A stretch of 64,000 nt of DNA from Oopsacas minuta (GCA_024704765.1 JAKMXF010000066.1:1-64000); one strand, 5' to 3'; shown: positions 22,575 to 33,022, counted from the stretch's first letter. The notes: generated by a model not told the origin, from the letters alone. Program-made: numbers and translations.

Positions 22575-22831
22575 GATTCTATGTAATGTAAATTTTTCGG
22601 ATTCCTCGTAAAAGTTTTCAATATTAATTAAGAATTAGGGCCTAGTTTGGCTATAGCATGGGCCCTTGACTGTGATCCGCTGGGATTTCAAAAACCGATA
22701 TCGATATTTGCCCAGCCTGGCTTTGGATTACAAAGATTTAAACCCTAAACACAGTACTGACTATTATTTCAATTATATTTATATTAATTTTCGTACTTAG
22801 CTTATTCTCAGATATTTTGTTGAGCGGATGG

Positions 22832-24190
22832 ATGGATTCTAAACAGAGCTGGAACATCATTCTACTCTTGCTCCTGTATTTTCTACAAGGTGTTCCCCTT
22901 GGTTTATCAGCTGCTATCCCTATGATGCTAGCCTCCAGGAATATTTCATACCGCCAACAAGCTATGTTCTCTCTCGTATACTGGCCCTTCAGTATAAAGC
23001 TATTATGGGCTCCAATAGTAGACGTGTTGTATGTTAGCAGTATAGGTAGAAGGAAATCTTGGCTTATTCCAGTTCAGCTACTCCTGGGATTAGTTCTATT
23101 GCTACTCAGTGGTAGTGTAGATTTGAATACGGAGCTGAGTGTAACATATCTCACCAGTTGTTTCTTCCTGGTTAATTTCCTGGCAGCTACACAAGACATA
23201 GCTGTAGACGGCTGGGCTCTGTCTCTATTGAGTAGAGAATTAGTAGGTTATGCTTCTACCTGTAATTCTGTAGGACAGACAGCTGGGTACTTTGTAGGGT
23301 TTATGTTATTGCTGGCATTGGAATCACAGGACTTTACGAATGCTTATATCAGGACAACTCCAGCTGATGGAGGGTTAGTAACGCTAGGTGGGTTTATGGC
23401 ATTCTGGGGAGTAGTATTTATCGTAGTTACATTGACATTATCTGTATTGAAGAAAGAATCTACTGACAACACAACAATGACATTATCTAAAGCATATTCT
23501 GAGCTATGGAAGATTATCAAGAAAGAAATTGTATTAGAATACTGTTTGATTGTATTCACTTCTAAGATAGCGTTTGCTGCTTCTGATTCTATCAGTCATC
23601 TGAAGCTAATTAACGCAGGTGTCCCGAAACAGAATCTAGCTCTCCTTGCTGTCCCTATAGCTCCATTACAAATCATATTACCCTGGTTCTATAGCAGATA
23701 CACGGTAGGACCTTATCCCATGGATCTGTTCGTAAAGTCCTATCCCTATAGACTTATATTTATTATTATTAACGCTATGCTGGTGCATTTTACCATACAG
23801 ATGGGTTCAGAGTTCAGTTCATCTTACTACTTCATTATTCTGTTTATTTCTCTCTTGCATCAACTTACTGTTATTCCTATGTTCGTAGCATGCATGGCAT
23901 ATCATAATGTAGTCAGTGATCCGCTTATCGGCGGTACATACATGACCCTGTTAAACACACTTATGAATATCAGTGGTAATTGGCCAGCAACAGCATCTCT
24001 CTGGCTAGTAGATTACGTCACTATTAAGAACTGTATTAGGAACGAGTGTACGACTCAATTGGATGGATACTACATATTGACAGGGATTGGATTTGTTGTG
24101 GGATGTATTTGGATATTTGTTATGGGAAAGAGATTGAGACTTATTCAGAGAAGGAGCAGAGATTTATGGAAATGTTCCGTCCCTAACTAA
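22832..24190 (+). CDS. SLC33A1: Acetyl-CoA transporter, SLC33A1/AT-1 family
   Basis: Intronless frame of 452 residues, a multi-pass major-facilitator-like membrane protein. It has the family's conserved stretches: LLYFLQGVPLGL in the first membrane helix, GRRKSWLIPVQ in the first cytosolic loop, FLAATQDIAVDGWALSLL, and CNSVGQTAGYFVGF. In animals this carrier moves acetyl-CoA from cytosol into the endoplasmic reticulum/Golgi lumen for acetylation of proteins and gangliosides. Human SLC33A1 is longer (549 residues), mainly from an N-terminal extension absent here. The first ATG after an acceptor-like TTAGCTTATTCTCAG (ending 22811) is at 22832 (MDSKQSW), and the codons before it start with TTG. 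It is followed after 130 bp by a MITE and WBP11 on the same strand. Confidence 0.93.
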   Translation: MDSKQSWNIILLLLLYFLQGVPLGLSAAIPMMLASRNISYRQQAMFSLVYWPFSIKLLWAPIVDVLYVSSIGRRKSWLIPVQLLLGLVLLLLSGSVDLNTELSVTYLTSCFFLVNFLAATQDIAVDGWALSLLSRELVGYASTCNSVGQTAGYFVGFMLLLALESQDFTNAYIRTTPADGGLVTLGGFMAFWGVVFIVVTLTLSVLKKESTDNTTMTLSKAYSELWKIIKKEIVLEYCLIVFTSKIAFAASDSISHLKLINAGVPKQNLALLAVPIAPLQIILPWFYSRYTVGPYPMDLFVKSYPYRLIFIIINAMLVHFTIQMGSEFSSSYYFIILFISLLHQLTVIPMFVACMAYHNVVSDPLIGGTYMTLLNTLMNISGNWPATASLWLVDYVTIKNCIRNECTTQLDGYYILTGIGFVVGCIWIFVMGKRLRLIQRRSRDLWKCSVPN

Positions 24191-24321
24191 ACGAGAATAT
24201 ACACACATATTTTGTGAATAATATTATGCTAATAGGTATATTTCAATTCCGAATGCAGTAGTCGGTTATATGAATTTATACACAACTGGATGGAAAATGG
24301 TTTGAATTTTACATACTATCA

Positions 24322-24438
24322 CAGTAACATCTTTTGATAACGAAGTGCTTGTGACCCCATTTCGTTATAAGCAGAGTAAATCAATTACTTTCAAGCTACA
24401 GGAGTAAAGAATCACTTTGTTATAATGGGAGTTTACTG
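24322..24438. repeat. pogo/Tigger-like MITE in the WBP11 5' flank
   Basis: The ends read CAGTAACATC... and ...GGGAGTTTACTG followed by TA. The interior matches in reverse the element at 38332-38461 (AACGAAGTGCTTGTGACCCC, CGTTATAAGC, AATCACTTTGTTATAA). It ends 55 bp before the WBP11 start and supplies an upstream ATG (24425) in frame with WBP11. Confidence 0.75.
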
Positions 24439-24493
24439 TAATTCTTATTTATTATATATAATAATTTCTTTTGAAAGATTAGATAGTTTCATC

Positions 24494-25807
24494 ATGGGCC
24501 GGCGTTCTATGAAAACAACGAAGGGAGGTAAGTTCATGAACCCTACAGACCAAGCTCGCAAGGAGGCACGACGTAAAGAGCTGAAGAAGAACAAGAAGCA
24601 GAGACTGGTGGTTAGAGAGGCTGTGATAAAGTCTAAAGAACCTAAAGAGATATTGAAAGAAATTGAAGAGCTGGATGAACAGGACATGGAGTCTACATCA
24701 CGAGGCCTTCCCAACGAGAAAGGCATAAAGGAACGTAAGAGAAAGTTGTTAGAGACTGTAGACAGGCTACAGATGTATTGGGAGAAAGAAAATCCTGTGC
24801 AATGCCGGGAGCTTAAACAGTTGGTAAAAGAGAGCTACGAGAGACGTCAGAGACTTAAACACACTTATGCTTTCAGTTCTAGAGCTGTAGATCCTGCTGA
24901 GCAGAGGGAGCTCCTCTCTCTTATCCCTCTTCCTTCTGAAGCTGTTCCTTCTCTCTCTACAGACACCCTCCCGCAGGATATTCCACTCCCAGACTCTGAG
25001 ACAAACCTAATCCCTCCTAACCCTATCCTCAAGTCCCTTCACACCCAATATCCGCTTTCTAGACCTCAGATCGTGGAAAGGAACAGACACCTCCCCAGGA
25101 AGCCCCCCAATCCTCCACCAGGTCTCCCTCCAGCCTTAGCATCCAGGAAGAAGTTATCCGGCCTTACTGAGCTAGAACTTATCAACAAAGTTGCAATGAA
25201 GAAAGTTTCATTCGCTCCTCTTATACAAGATACTTTCAATCAAGACGAATCAACAGAACCAACTACCGTATCTATTAACACAAAAACTCTCCCTCCTACC
25301 CATGGCATGTTAATCCCCTCTGCTCCTCCCGCCCCTCCTCCTATCAGGGCTCCCTTCCTCCTACCCTCTCAATCTATAACTCCCCAGGCTACACTAGCAC
25401 AGCTACAGAAAACTGCTATTACACAGATTCCTAACCGAATAGAGCCTCATATTCAAGCTAGTGCTGTCCTCAACAAAGCTCAGGTCTCTCTCACAGACCC
25501 TCCTCCTCCTCCTCAACAAGCTTCTCTGATGCCCAGCATTAATACTCTACCCCCCTCTGTTATATCTGCTAAGCCTCAGCTAAGAAATACTTACGCAGAA
25601 GTTACCAAATTCGTACCTACTACAATTAGAGTACGGAGGGAAGGAACTCTTAGCAAGAGTAACACTCCAACACAATCACGTCTCCCTAGTAGGATATCTT
25701 CTCAACAGTCTTATGGACTGACTTACAAAGAGAAACAGAGACCTCCTGTCAGGACACAGGACGAGGCTTATACTGACTTTATGAAAGAAATGGAATCATT
25801 GCTTTAA
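24494..25807 (+). CDS. WBP11: WW domain-binding protein 11 (splicing factor)
   Basis: 437 residues. The N-terminus MGRRSMKTTKGGKFMNPTDQ and the following basic ARKEARRKELKKNKKQR are the hallmark of the Wbp11 domain. The middle is acidic/helical (EKENPVQCRELKQLVKESYE). The C-terminal half is Pro-rich with PPGLPP and PPAPPP runs that bind WW domains, and the last residues DEAYTDFMKEMESLL match the conserved tail. In other animals WBP11 is nuclear, binds PQBP1 and supports pre-mRNA splicing. The frame extends upstream to an ATG at 24425, but that lies in a MITE; MGRRS at 24494 aligns with the family start, and acceptor-like AGs precede it at 24482 and 24486. No intron is visible, and the protein is shorter than the human one (641 residues). 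Confidence 0.93.
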   Translation: MGRRSMKTTKGGKFMNPTDQARKEARRKELKKNKKQRLVVREAVIKSKEPKEILKEIEELDEQDMESTSRGLPNEKGIKERKRKLLETVDRLQMYWEKENPVQCRELKQLVKESYERRQRLKHTYAFSSRAVDPAEQRELLSLIPLPSEAVPSLSTDTLPQDIPLPDSETNLIPPNPILKSLHTQYPLSRPQIVERNRHLPRKPPNPPPGLPPALASRKKLSGLTELELINKVAMKKVSFAPLIQDTFNQDESTEPTTVSINTKTLPPTHGMLIPSAPPAPPPIRAPFLLPSQSITPQATLAQLQKTAITQIPNRIEPHIQASAVLNKAQVSLTDPPPPPQQASLMPSINTLPPSVISAKPQLRNTYAEVTKFVPTTIRVRREGTLSKSNTPTQSRLPSRISSQQSYGLTYKEKQRPPVRTQDEAYTDFMKEMESLL

Positions 25808-26951
25808 TTCTATTGCATTACTAATATATTTCCTGAATTCAAGTCTTACATCACATACTGTGGATATAGTACATAATACAAGAAAATATGACCTGTCGTA
25901 TCACTCATACAATATCCTAAAATTTACTTCATTATAGGTACGAGGAGATTGATCAGTTGAGCTATACCACTTATTTTTTAGAATTGATAGTAAGATTATT
26001 TCTCTCCTATATTTACTTCAGAAATTGTTGACTATATGAAAATTTCAGACTTACTAGCCCGCTTCGCTTGCTCGCGCTACGCGGTTGCGAACACTTCATG
26101 TCAGCACTCGGGCCTAAGGCCCTTGAGTACATAAACTCATAATCCTATCTGTAACAACATGATACTGCCACAATCTTTAAATCTGTTATTTTATGTCCCC
26201 AAAAGTGAACAAATATTTAGGAAATGTTGTTTACAATATCATATTTGGATTCAGCATACTCGACTGGACTCATTTTTTTAGTGCAGCTCCTTTAGGGAGA
26301 TGCCTTAAGGCCACTGTTATTGAGAAAGTTGTTCCAGCTTCACATGAGACCCACCTGAGCATGGTTCATCATCATCATCTCATTATTTGGTGATTTATAA
26401 GAGGGAAAATTGGTTCATAAAAAATATTAAAATGAGTGAAGTCAAATTTGATATGAGAGTATGCTAGATCATTGGTTAGCGAACTTTTTGTAAAATGAAT
26501 TCACGTCCCTAATTCTTCACTCACAGCTATTAAACGTAGGTGAAAAGAATAAACTCAAAAGAGTATCTGTCGAAATGAGATAATCTAGTTTATTCTTACA
26601 CTTTTAACTCAAAAGTACTGAAGAATAAACTTGAATCAGAACTTGATATTAAATTTGAGTAAACATCCAGGTATACTTTCAAAGATGAATTTTATCTCGC
26701 GACGCCCTAGATATTGTTCCCCGACCGCCAATTTGAGAAACACTGCTAGATGAAGAAAATGTGATCTATAATAGCTAGTTGTACACTCTGTAGCTGAATT
26801 ACATTGAGTATGGTGAAATAATGATAATATTCGAGCGATAACCAAATCAGATGCGGGCGGTGGAGCTGAAACGTGTTTCTAACTAACAGTAGCCTAATAA
26901 TGTATTCTCTTTATTATTTATAAATCATGCAATTATTTAAATCATTTGGAT
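25808..26951. other. Intergenic with a decayed Helitron-like piece
   Basis: Bases 26050-26275 contain CTAGCCCGCTTCGCTTGCTCG at one end and ATGTTGTTTACAATATCA with GATTCAGCATACTCGA at the other, matching the minus-orientation repeat at 30668-31202. The block around 26285 (GCTCCTTTAGGGAGATGCC) resembles 39065. No gene is supported. Confidence 0.55.
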
Positions 26952-27515
26952 TTAGCAATTGTTCTTTGTCTCCATCCCACTGATGAGTGCATGTAGATGA
27001 GATGCTATTGCACTCTCATCAGACATACTTGTGCCAAATATCCCACATAGCATATCATAGGAATTATTCAAATCCAAAACACGCCTCATTTCTACCTCAT
27101 TCACTGCTCCATGCAAATCTTGCTTGTTTGCTAGAATTACAAGTGGGACTTGTTGTAATTTGATATTGTTGAGTATCTCTTGTAGTTGTCTCTTGTTTTC
27201 CTCGAAACTTGATTTATCTTCGCTATCTATGACGTAGATAATTCCATCTGCAACAGGATAGAAAAATTGCCATCCCAGTCTCTCTATCGTGCTCCCACCT
27301 AAATCCCATAAGTTTATACACGATCCTGATTTATCATCTTTAGGATAAGTGGACAGTTTAAATCCTTCCGTAGGAATATATTCAGTTTCCTTTCCAGCCT
27401 GGAACTTCGTTAGTAACGTACTCTTCCCGCTTCTGCTAAGTCCCAGTAGTAATATGTTTTGATTGGACGCTACCTTATCAGATTTCTTGTTGAATTTGCT
27501 CACTTCTTTTCCCAT
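26952..27515 (-). CDS. Divergent ARF-like small GTPase
   Basis: 187 residues from the ATG at 27515 (MGKEVSKF); the frame before it opens only with GTG. Order of motifs: P-loop GLSRSGKST (usually GLDxAGKTT), PTEGFKLST in switch I (usually PTxGFN), DLGGST in switch II, NKQD in G4 and GTSMSD in G5. Gly2 could accept a myristoyl group as in ARF proteins. Switch II lacks the Gln that follows the two glycines in ARFs and is needed for GTP hydrolysis; Ser is there instead. Hydrolysis may therefore be slow or rely on another residue. ARF-like proteins act in membrane traffic and cilia, but I cannot assign a specific ARL group. It is isolated on the minus strand, with WBP11 converging on its 3' side. 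Confidence 0.85.
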   Translation of the reverse strand: MGKEVSKFNKKSDKVASNQNILLLGLSRSGKSTLLTKFQAGKETEYIPTEGFKLSTYPKDDKSGSCINLWDLGGSTIERLGWQFFYPVADGIIYVIDSEDKSSFEENKRQLQEILNNIKLQQVPLVILANKQDLHGAVNEVEMRRVLDLNNSYDMLCGIFGTSMSDESAIASHLHALISGMETKNNC

Positions 27516-29454
27516 TTTACTTTTGTTTATCAAATGTTCAGTATTCAACACATTTTATACATTTCTTCGTTGAAGATGACAGCATTGATTTAAGCCATAC
27601 ATCAAACTACCTATATTCTCTTATTTGGTTATTTTAGTGGATAATTACATATTTTTGGTTTAATTGCGGATAATTAATGTATAAAATATACATAAATTGA
27701 AGTACAGTATCTGGTTTACTCATAAAATTTGTGTATACGTAGGTGGAAATTTCTACAGCTATAGATTGCTTATCCAACTTCGGCCTTGTATTCATCATTT
27801 TATCTGACCATTCATTATTACTACAGCTAAGCAGAGTATCTGGTACGTAGGTAGTACACCATAAACCATTTACACAAGTAAGCTACACTTCCTTCCGCTA
27901 CGCGGTTGCGGACACGTGTTGAATGCACGATTCTAAGACCTTTTAGAAAATTGACTTTTACTTACTTATTCACTATTTAATTAATAGAATTGAATTCCTA
28001 ATTTGGACAAACTCTTGACGAACCTTGCAATTTTAGTCTTTTCTAAACCAGAGTTGGAATCGGGTTCACTTTTCAAAACTCGACCCGAACCCAAAGTGTA
28101 AATAGGTGTAGATATTAACTGAAATTCTTCTAAAATATATATTTTGTTGACATTATAACTAATATTAGTCAAACAAGTTTTTCTTTTGATGTTTTTCAGC
28201 TGAATATAAAATCTTCAGCGCCTACGCTGTTTCTGGAGAAAGTAAAGTTCTCCGCTCAGTGAGTGTTAGTCCACAGGATGAGAAATCACGTTCTGATTGT
28301 GCACTAGAACATTGTACCGCAAACAACATTTTTGCCAATTGGATAAGAATTGGAAATCTCTTTTTGAGGCCACTTCATTAAAGTTCTATATGACGTTTCT
28401 AATATAAATATAATCTTTCAAAAATAGAACTAAATCATTGAATTAAAAAAATTACGCACAAAGTTCGAACTGATCAACTTCGAACACGAACCCGATAAAC
28501 CCGAACCCGATTCCAACTCTGTTCTAAACATGACTGCTTTTTTGAATTTTTTGATAATTCACTATTCTTTGTTGTAACTTTATACTTTCCAATATTATAT
28601 TGCTCTCATTGATTGTGCGCTAAAATTAGGATAGCTAAAGCAAATTTTTACTGTGCCGATTATACTTCAGTATAGTGGCCCAGTATTGAAGTGGTTGCCT
28701 ATTATTTTTTTTTCTCTGTAAAAGCCCTGCTGTCAAAACTGGATAGAATTAAGGTGATATATGGTGTGAGAAATAATGAAGATATTCATCGGGTGTGCTT
28801 CTCCCCTTTGCTAATCAATCGGACACCAAGTGCCACTATTTCACACTGGTCAAACTTTTGTCTGGCCTCTAGCAAAAATTATGAAAGGAAAGGTGCCAAA
28901 ATTTTCACACCTTTCTAAACAGCAAAAATTCTACACCTTCGTACTCTTCAAGAATATTATGTTGGTTATAGTTTTTTTGCTGAAAGTTAATGAAAAATAT
29001 TCATTTTATAGCATTACGTCATCTGTAATAATTCTATTGTTCTTAGATGTTAAATATTTATTAGTTAAACAATGGTTACTTCTAGTGTTGTATATAATAT
29101 GCATACATTGAATATCTAAATTTAACGGTAACTTTAATTATTTCGATAATATTTATGAATATAATAATTTTCAAATTCACCATGGATAATTTAAAAGGCA
29201 TGTATTTCCCCAAATATATAACCTTAGAATAATCGTAGAAGATTGTTCTAAACATCAAAGGGGGTAATTCAATACGCTGATTACGAATTTGTACCGATCA
29301 AATCTTCTCCACTATTCCCTTCAATTAACATTATTAGTCAACTGATAATTACTGCGAACAAATTGAACATTATATTGGCTGGATGATCTTTTTAATTTGT
29401 AAATAAATTGTTTGGTGGATTTGAAATCCGAGCGAAGCGAGAAAAAAATACAAA

Positions 29455-29635
29455 ATTGCAACCTGTGCCGACAGTTTAGTCTATTAAATTCAATTTGTTT
29501 AAAAAGTGGCACTATTAATTGGAGGCACTATGTGCATTGGATTAAACCTAACCTTTCATAGTGCCTCCAATTAATAGTGCCATTTTTAAACAATTAGATT
29601 TGATAGACTAAGCTGTCGGCACAGGTTGTAATTGT
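29455..29635. repeat. Near-perfect hairpin element, arms about 78 bp
   Basis: TTGCAACCTGTGCCGACAG opens the left arm (29455-29531) and CTGTCGGCACAGGTTGTAA closes the right (29557-29635). The inner parts GTGGCACTATTAATTGGAGG and its complement pair fully, around a loop of about 25 nt. GAGCGAAGCGAG lies just outside. A second family member is at 47666-47825. Confidence 0.85.
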
Positions 29636-30556
29636 ATAATCTTTGGCCAGAAGTTCGCTCCCTGTGTATATTCAAGAAACCCCTCAAATTGCAGATATAT
29701 GGATCTTGTTATTGTTAGTTTCGATAATACTTGGCTTTCAAGTAATAGTGGTGAAATACCTAGTAGGCGAACATTCCTACAGCTGTAATATATTTTAGAA
29801 CTTATTTGCTTGGTAGAAGTCAAGAACTAGAATCTTTTGAATATATTCTGATATACTGACTATGTTGTCTAGTATTCCTTATCAAACCAATAATCTTTAC
29901 TTTTTATCATCTTTGTGGTATTCTAATTACACATCATCAAATTGATAAGCCCATTTTCATGAATTCAGTGATGACTGATTAAATATACAATCTGATCGAT
30001 TGTTCACGCTATGCACGGTCTCAAAACTTGGACTCCGACCTTCATTCCTAAAATTAGCTTGATACCTCTCCTCAAAAATATATATGTCTAAGATATTATT
30101 CATAATATCGTAATTGCGTATCTTTGTTCATTAAGAAGTATACTGTTTATTTAAATTGACTTTACTCACAGCAAAATCTCTATTCTAACATACTATGCAA
30201 CGGTAAGGTACGAATTACAATGTTGAAAATGCTAAATTCAGTATTTGCGTAATATCGTTACCCTTAGTTAATCATTGAGAAATTTTATTATTTATACTAG
30301 CGCGCTATGCTTGCTAGGTCACTGTGCTATAGCAGTGTACTCATAACTTCGTGTTTCGCATCCACAGAAACATTATTAGAAAGCAAGAGTGAGAGCGCAA
30401 AACTGACACTCTTTGGTCAACACTGGTATTGATCACGCAGCTTTTCGATATCTTTATCTGTCTGTCTGTTGGTTGTCAAGGAAATAATGTACGTATTAGT
30501 GTGTTTATAAGAAATGTAACTTATCAAAATAGATAGACTTTTGGCTCCAATACATT

Positions 30557-30628
30557 GTCCTTAATTATACCTAGTAGTTACTCATGTATCAATAAAATAT
30601 TTAGTAACTACTAGGTATAGTTAAGGAC
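30557..30628. repeat. 26-bp perfect-type stem with 20-nt loop
   Basis: GTCCTTAATTATACCTAGTA... at 30557-30582 pairs with ...TACTAGGTATAGTTAAGGAC at 30603-30628 with one mismatch. The size is compatible with a tiny MITE or a small-RNA hairpin. Confidence 0.7.
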
Positions 30629-30667
30629 CTTGATGAATATCCTAATTTTCATTTATTATTTAATTAT

Positions 30668-31202
30668 TACGAGCCTTTGTCTCGTCGCTTCGCGATGATT
30701 CAACGGCAAACAAACAGACAAACAACAATTGAGATTTAATACTAATCATGTTGTTTACAATATTCAGATTCAGCATACTCGAATATACCAGGATAGTCGT
30801 TGAAAGTATGATTCTACCTCAATTTTGAAATTTGTTTGCTATATGTACCTAAAAGTAAACAAATTTTCACATTATGTTGTTTACAATACCATTTTCGGAC
30901 TCAGTCTACTCGATTACCCCAGGATAGTCGTTGAAAGTATGATTCTACAACTATATTGAAATTTGTTTACTTTATATTCATAAAAACAACAATAACTTTA
31001 CATATGATTAATCCAAATGTGTGAAAATCGGATTCAGCATGTTCGATATATTTAGTGAAGTTTTATTGAAATCTATTTACTGCCTTGATAAACACGAAAA
31101 TACATAGTTATGCTACAATTTCAAAATTACATACCATAAATCCTTTCCTTAACAACGGACAAACAAACAAACAGACAACAATTGAGATTTAATAATATAG
31201 AT
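30668..31202 (-). mobile_element. Full-length copy of a recurrent Helitron-like non-autonomous repeat
   Basis: Read on the minus strand, the element starts near 31202 with CTATATTATTAAATCTCAAT and a TTTG/TCTG run. It continues through GTTGTTAAGGAAAGGATTTA, TGCTGAATCCGATTTTCACA and CTTTCAACGACTATCCTGG, and ends at 30668 with a hairpin-type GCGACGAGACAAAGGCTCGT. A 100-bp inner unit (ATGTTGTTTACAATA...CAACGACTATCCTGG) is duplicated in tandem. The asymmetric ends, one with a short hairpin, and the absence of inverted repeats fit a Helitron-type element, but the canonical CTRR end and TT target site are not clearly shown. Other copies: 21440-21669, 26050-26275, 33186-33770, 37465-37560 and 53671-54098. 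Confidence 0.6.
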
Positions 31203-31281
31203 ACAGTGCAGTGCAGTTCATGCAAAAATTATCCTCTGGACTGGTCGCCATCCATAGTAACTCGTTATTAGTAATTTATTA

Positions 31282-31413
31282 TACCAAATCGTGAACTACG
31301 TAATATACATTTATCGTTTAAAGTTCATAACTAATAATAAAGAGCAAAAACCGAATGGCTCAGTTTTTTATTGCTGTTTCCAGTCTTTATATTATGTAGT
31401 TCACGATTTGGTT
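31282..31413. repeat. Inverted repeat, 25-bp arms
   Basis: ACCAAATCGTGAACTACGTA at about 31283 is matched by TACRTAGTTCACGATTTGGT ending at 31413, one mismatch in 25, around 80 bp of AT-rich spacer. MITE-like. Confidence 0.7.
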
Positions 31414-31821
31414 TAATTTTTATTCACGATTACTGTATACGTATTCAAACAAAAACTGAACTGTCTACCGTTAATGCATCAGGAGATAACTCAATGGTAT
31501 CAAGTAATGAAGGATCTGTTCAAGTAAGAATAGCAGACTACAAAGAAATACATACACGGTTATAACCATCTAGAATAATTTTTTGATGAGATTTACACCT
31601 CACTTGACTATACAACAATTTATGATAATTAGTTTCCAACATCATTTGTATTTTCAAAAGTTATACAAAGAAGTGCCTACGAAAATAATAAGCTCCGGGG
31701 GAAATACGGTTATTGGAGTTGCCTTATATACGTCATTAATTCTACACATATCAACACGAATAGTATTTACTACATTAAATATAGATATGTGATTAATAAT
31801 AATTCATTTACACATAATAAT

Positions 31822-32676
31822 TCAAAAGTATTCACATGCGTGAATTGAAGTGTTGAATGAAACTTGGTATAACATGAACATACCAATCGTACTAAATATA
31901 TGCAATAGATTGTGACTATTACCGATTAAGTCGAATTGTCCTGGGAATATAATTTCAGGAAACTTCGTTGCATACACTACACCTGCTAAAGTACAAAATC
32001 CCAACGCAACGCTCATCATCCAGCGCGTGGTCAGATCACATTGTACATGGAAATCTAAATTGTAGCTGAGATATGACGGAGAATACACTAGTAAAACAAG
32101 TAGTGCAAATGCTCTGACTTGGTAATGTTTATTTCTAGGATTCCTGAATGTTTTCGAAATGTATGTAAATCCCACCAAGGTAAGGATAGAAATGATACTG
32201 AAGAGTTTAGATAAATGAGAATGATTGTAGAATTTGAAATGATTCAGTGATATGCTATGCAAACAGTTCAAGATGGCAATTCCTAAAATGTCAATTTCAC
32301 GGAGCCAAGCAACCCAATTGATGTGGTTTGATAAGCAGTGATAGATAGCAGATATTCCAAAGCAAATGAAATTTCCTAGTAGCGGAAAATTCAAGATTAT
32401 TCTGTCCATCAAATTGAGATCGACCTTTAGCGAATGATTTTGGAATGAGATGGGATCTGAGAATATGTTTATGTACATAAATACTAAAGCAATTACTGAC
32501 GGGAAAAGATGTGTCCATATATTTGCTGTCTCATTATGTAACTGCAATGAAGAGCATAGACATGAGCATGGCGAGGTGGTGGGCCGTCTGTAGTACTTGA
32601 AAATACAAGGATTATCCTTCATTTCAGGTATTAGCTTAGGTACTTCTTTATAAGAAATTAGGCCAAACTTGTCCAT
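31822..32676 (-). CDS. PAQR (progestin/adipoQ receptor) family seven-pass membrane protein
   Basis: 284 residues with the hemolysin-III/PAQR motifs in order: LHNETANIWTHL at residues 46-57 ahead of the first membrane helix, SAIYHCLS near 108-116, and PGQFDLIGNSHNLLHIF near the C-terminus. These contain the Ser/Asp/His residues that bind zinc in adiponectin receptors and match the family's ceramidase-like core. About seven hydrophobic helices are visible. The N-terminus (EVPKLI...NPCIFKYYRRP) is the usual cytosolic lead-in. Substrate or ligand cannot be told from sequence; similarity looks closer to PAQR3/adiponectin-receptor-type than to mitochondrial forms, but this is uncertain. Intronless; start ATG at 32674-32676. 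Confidence 0.9.
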   Translation of the reverse strand: MDKFGLISYKEVPKLIPEMKDNPCIFKYYRRPTTSPCSCLCSSLQLHNETANIWTHLFPSVIALVFMYINIFSDPISFQNHSLKVDLNLMDRIILNFPLLGNFICFGISAIYHCLSNHINWVAWLREIDILGIAILNCLHSISLNHFKFYNHSHLSKLFSIISILTLVGFTYISKTFRNPRNKHYQVRAFALLVLLVYSPSYLSYNLDFHVQCDLTTRWMMSVALGFCTLAGVVYATKFPEIIFPGQFDLIGNSHNLLHIFSTIGMFMLYQVSFNTSIHACEYF

Positions 32677-32963
32677 CTCTTAGAATTGTAAATAGGTCGT
32701 ATTTGATTATTCGTTTGTATGATCAGATTTATTTATACCTAATCTCTGAAGTTATACAATCACACTTATTTGTTAAATTCCTTCCAGGATATGCACATAT
32801 AATTATTCTATAGTAAGTGGTAACAGATAGCTTTATTCACTATTTTATGCAAGCTGTAAATCAGCACAATACTACCTGAATTATACTTAGCTACTGCTTA
32901 TTACTTCAGTTAGACGAAATAATGTAAGCTGGCTCTATTGCCTACGAATACCTAATTGTTGTA

Positions 32964-32967
<4 letters not shown>

Positions 32968-33022
<55 letters not shown>
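32968..33022. repeat. (TG)n microsatellite
   Basis: About 27 uninterrupted TG dinucleotides. Confidence 0.97.

Larger units (their letters stand above)
27516..31821. other. 4.3-kb intergenic stretch dominated by repeats
   Basis: No supported gene. The stretch holds a block of GAACCCGA-type repeats in opposite orientations near 28050-28090 and 28480-28520 (shared ACCCGAACCC and TTCCAACTCTG), suggesting an inverted-repeat element about 27950-28530. It also holds a hairpin element (29455-29635), a 26-bp stem (30557-30628), a full Helitron-like copy (30668-31202) and a further inverted repeat (31282-31413). A polar frame near 31450-31565 (TKTELSTVNASGDNSMVSSNEG) looks mildly coding but matches nothing I know. 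Confidence 0.5.

Noticed and set aside
28691-29111. Frames with hydrophobic C-termini
   Set aside because: AT-rich DNA gives Leu/Ile/Phe-rich frames by chance; no acceptor, start context or family motif supports a gene.
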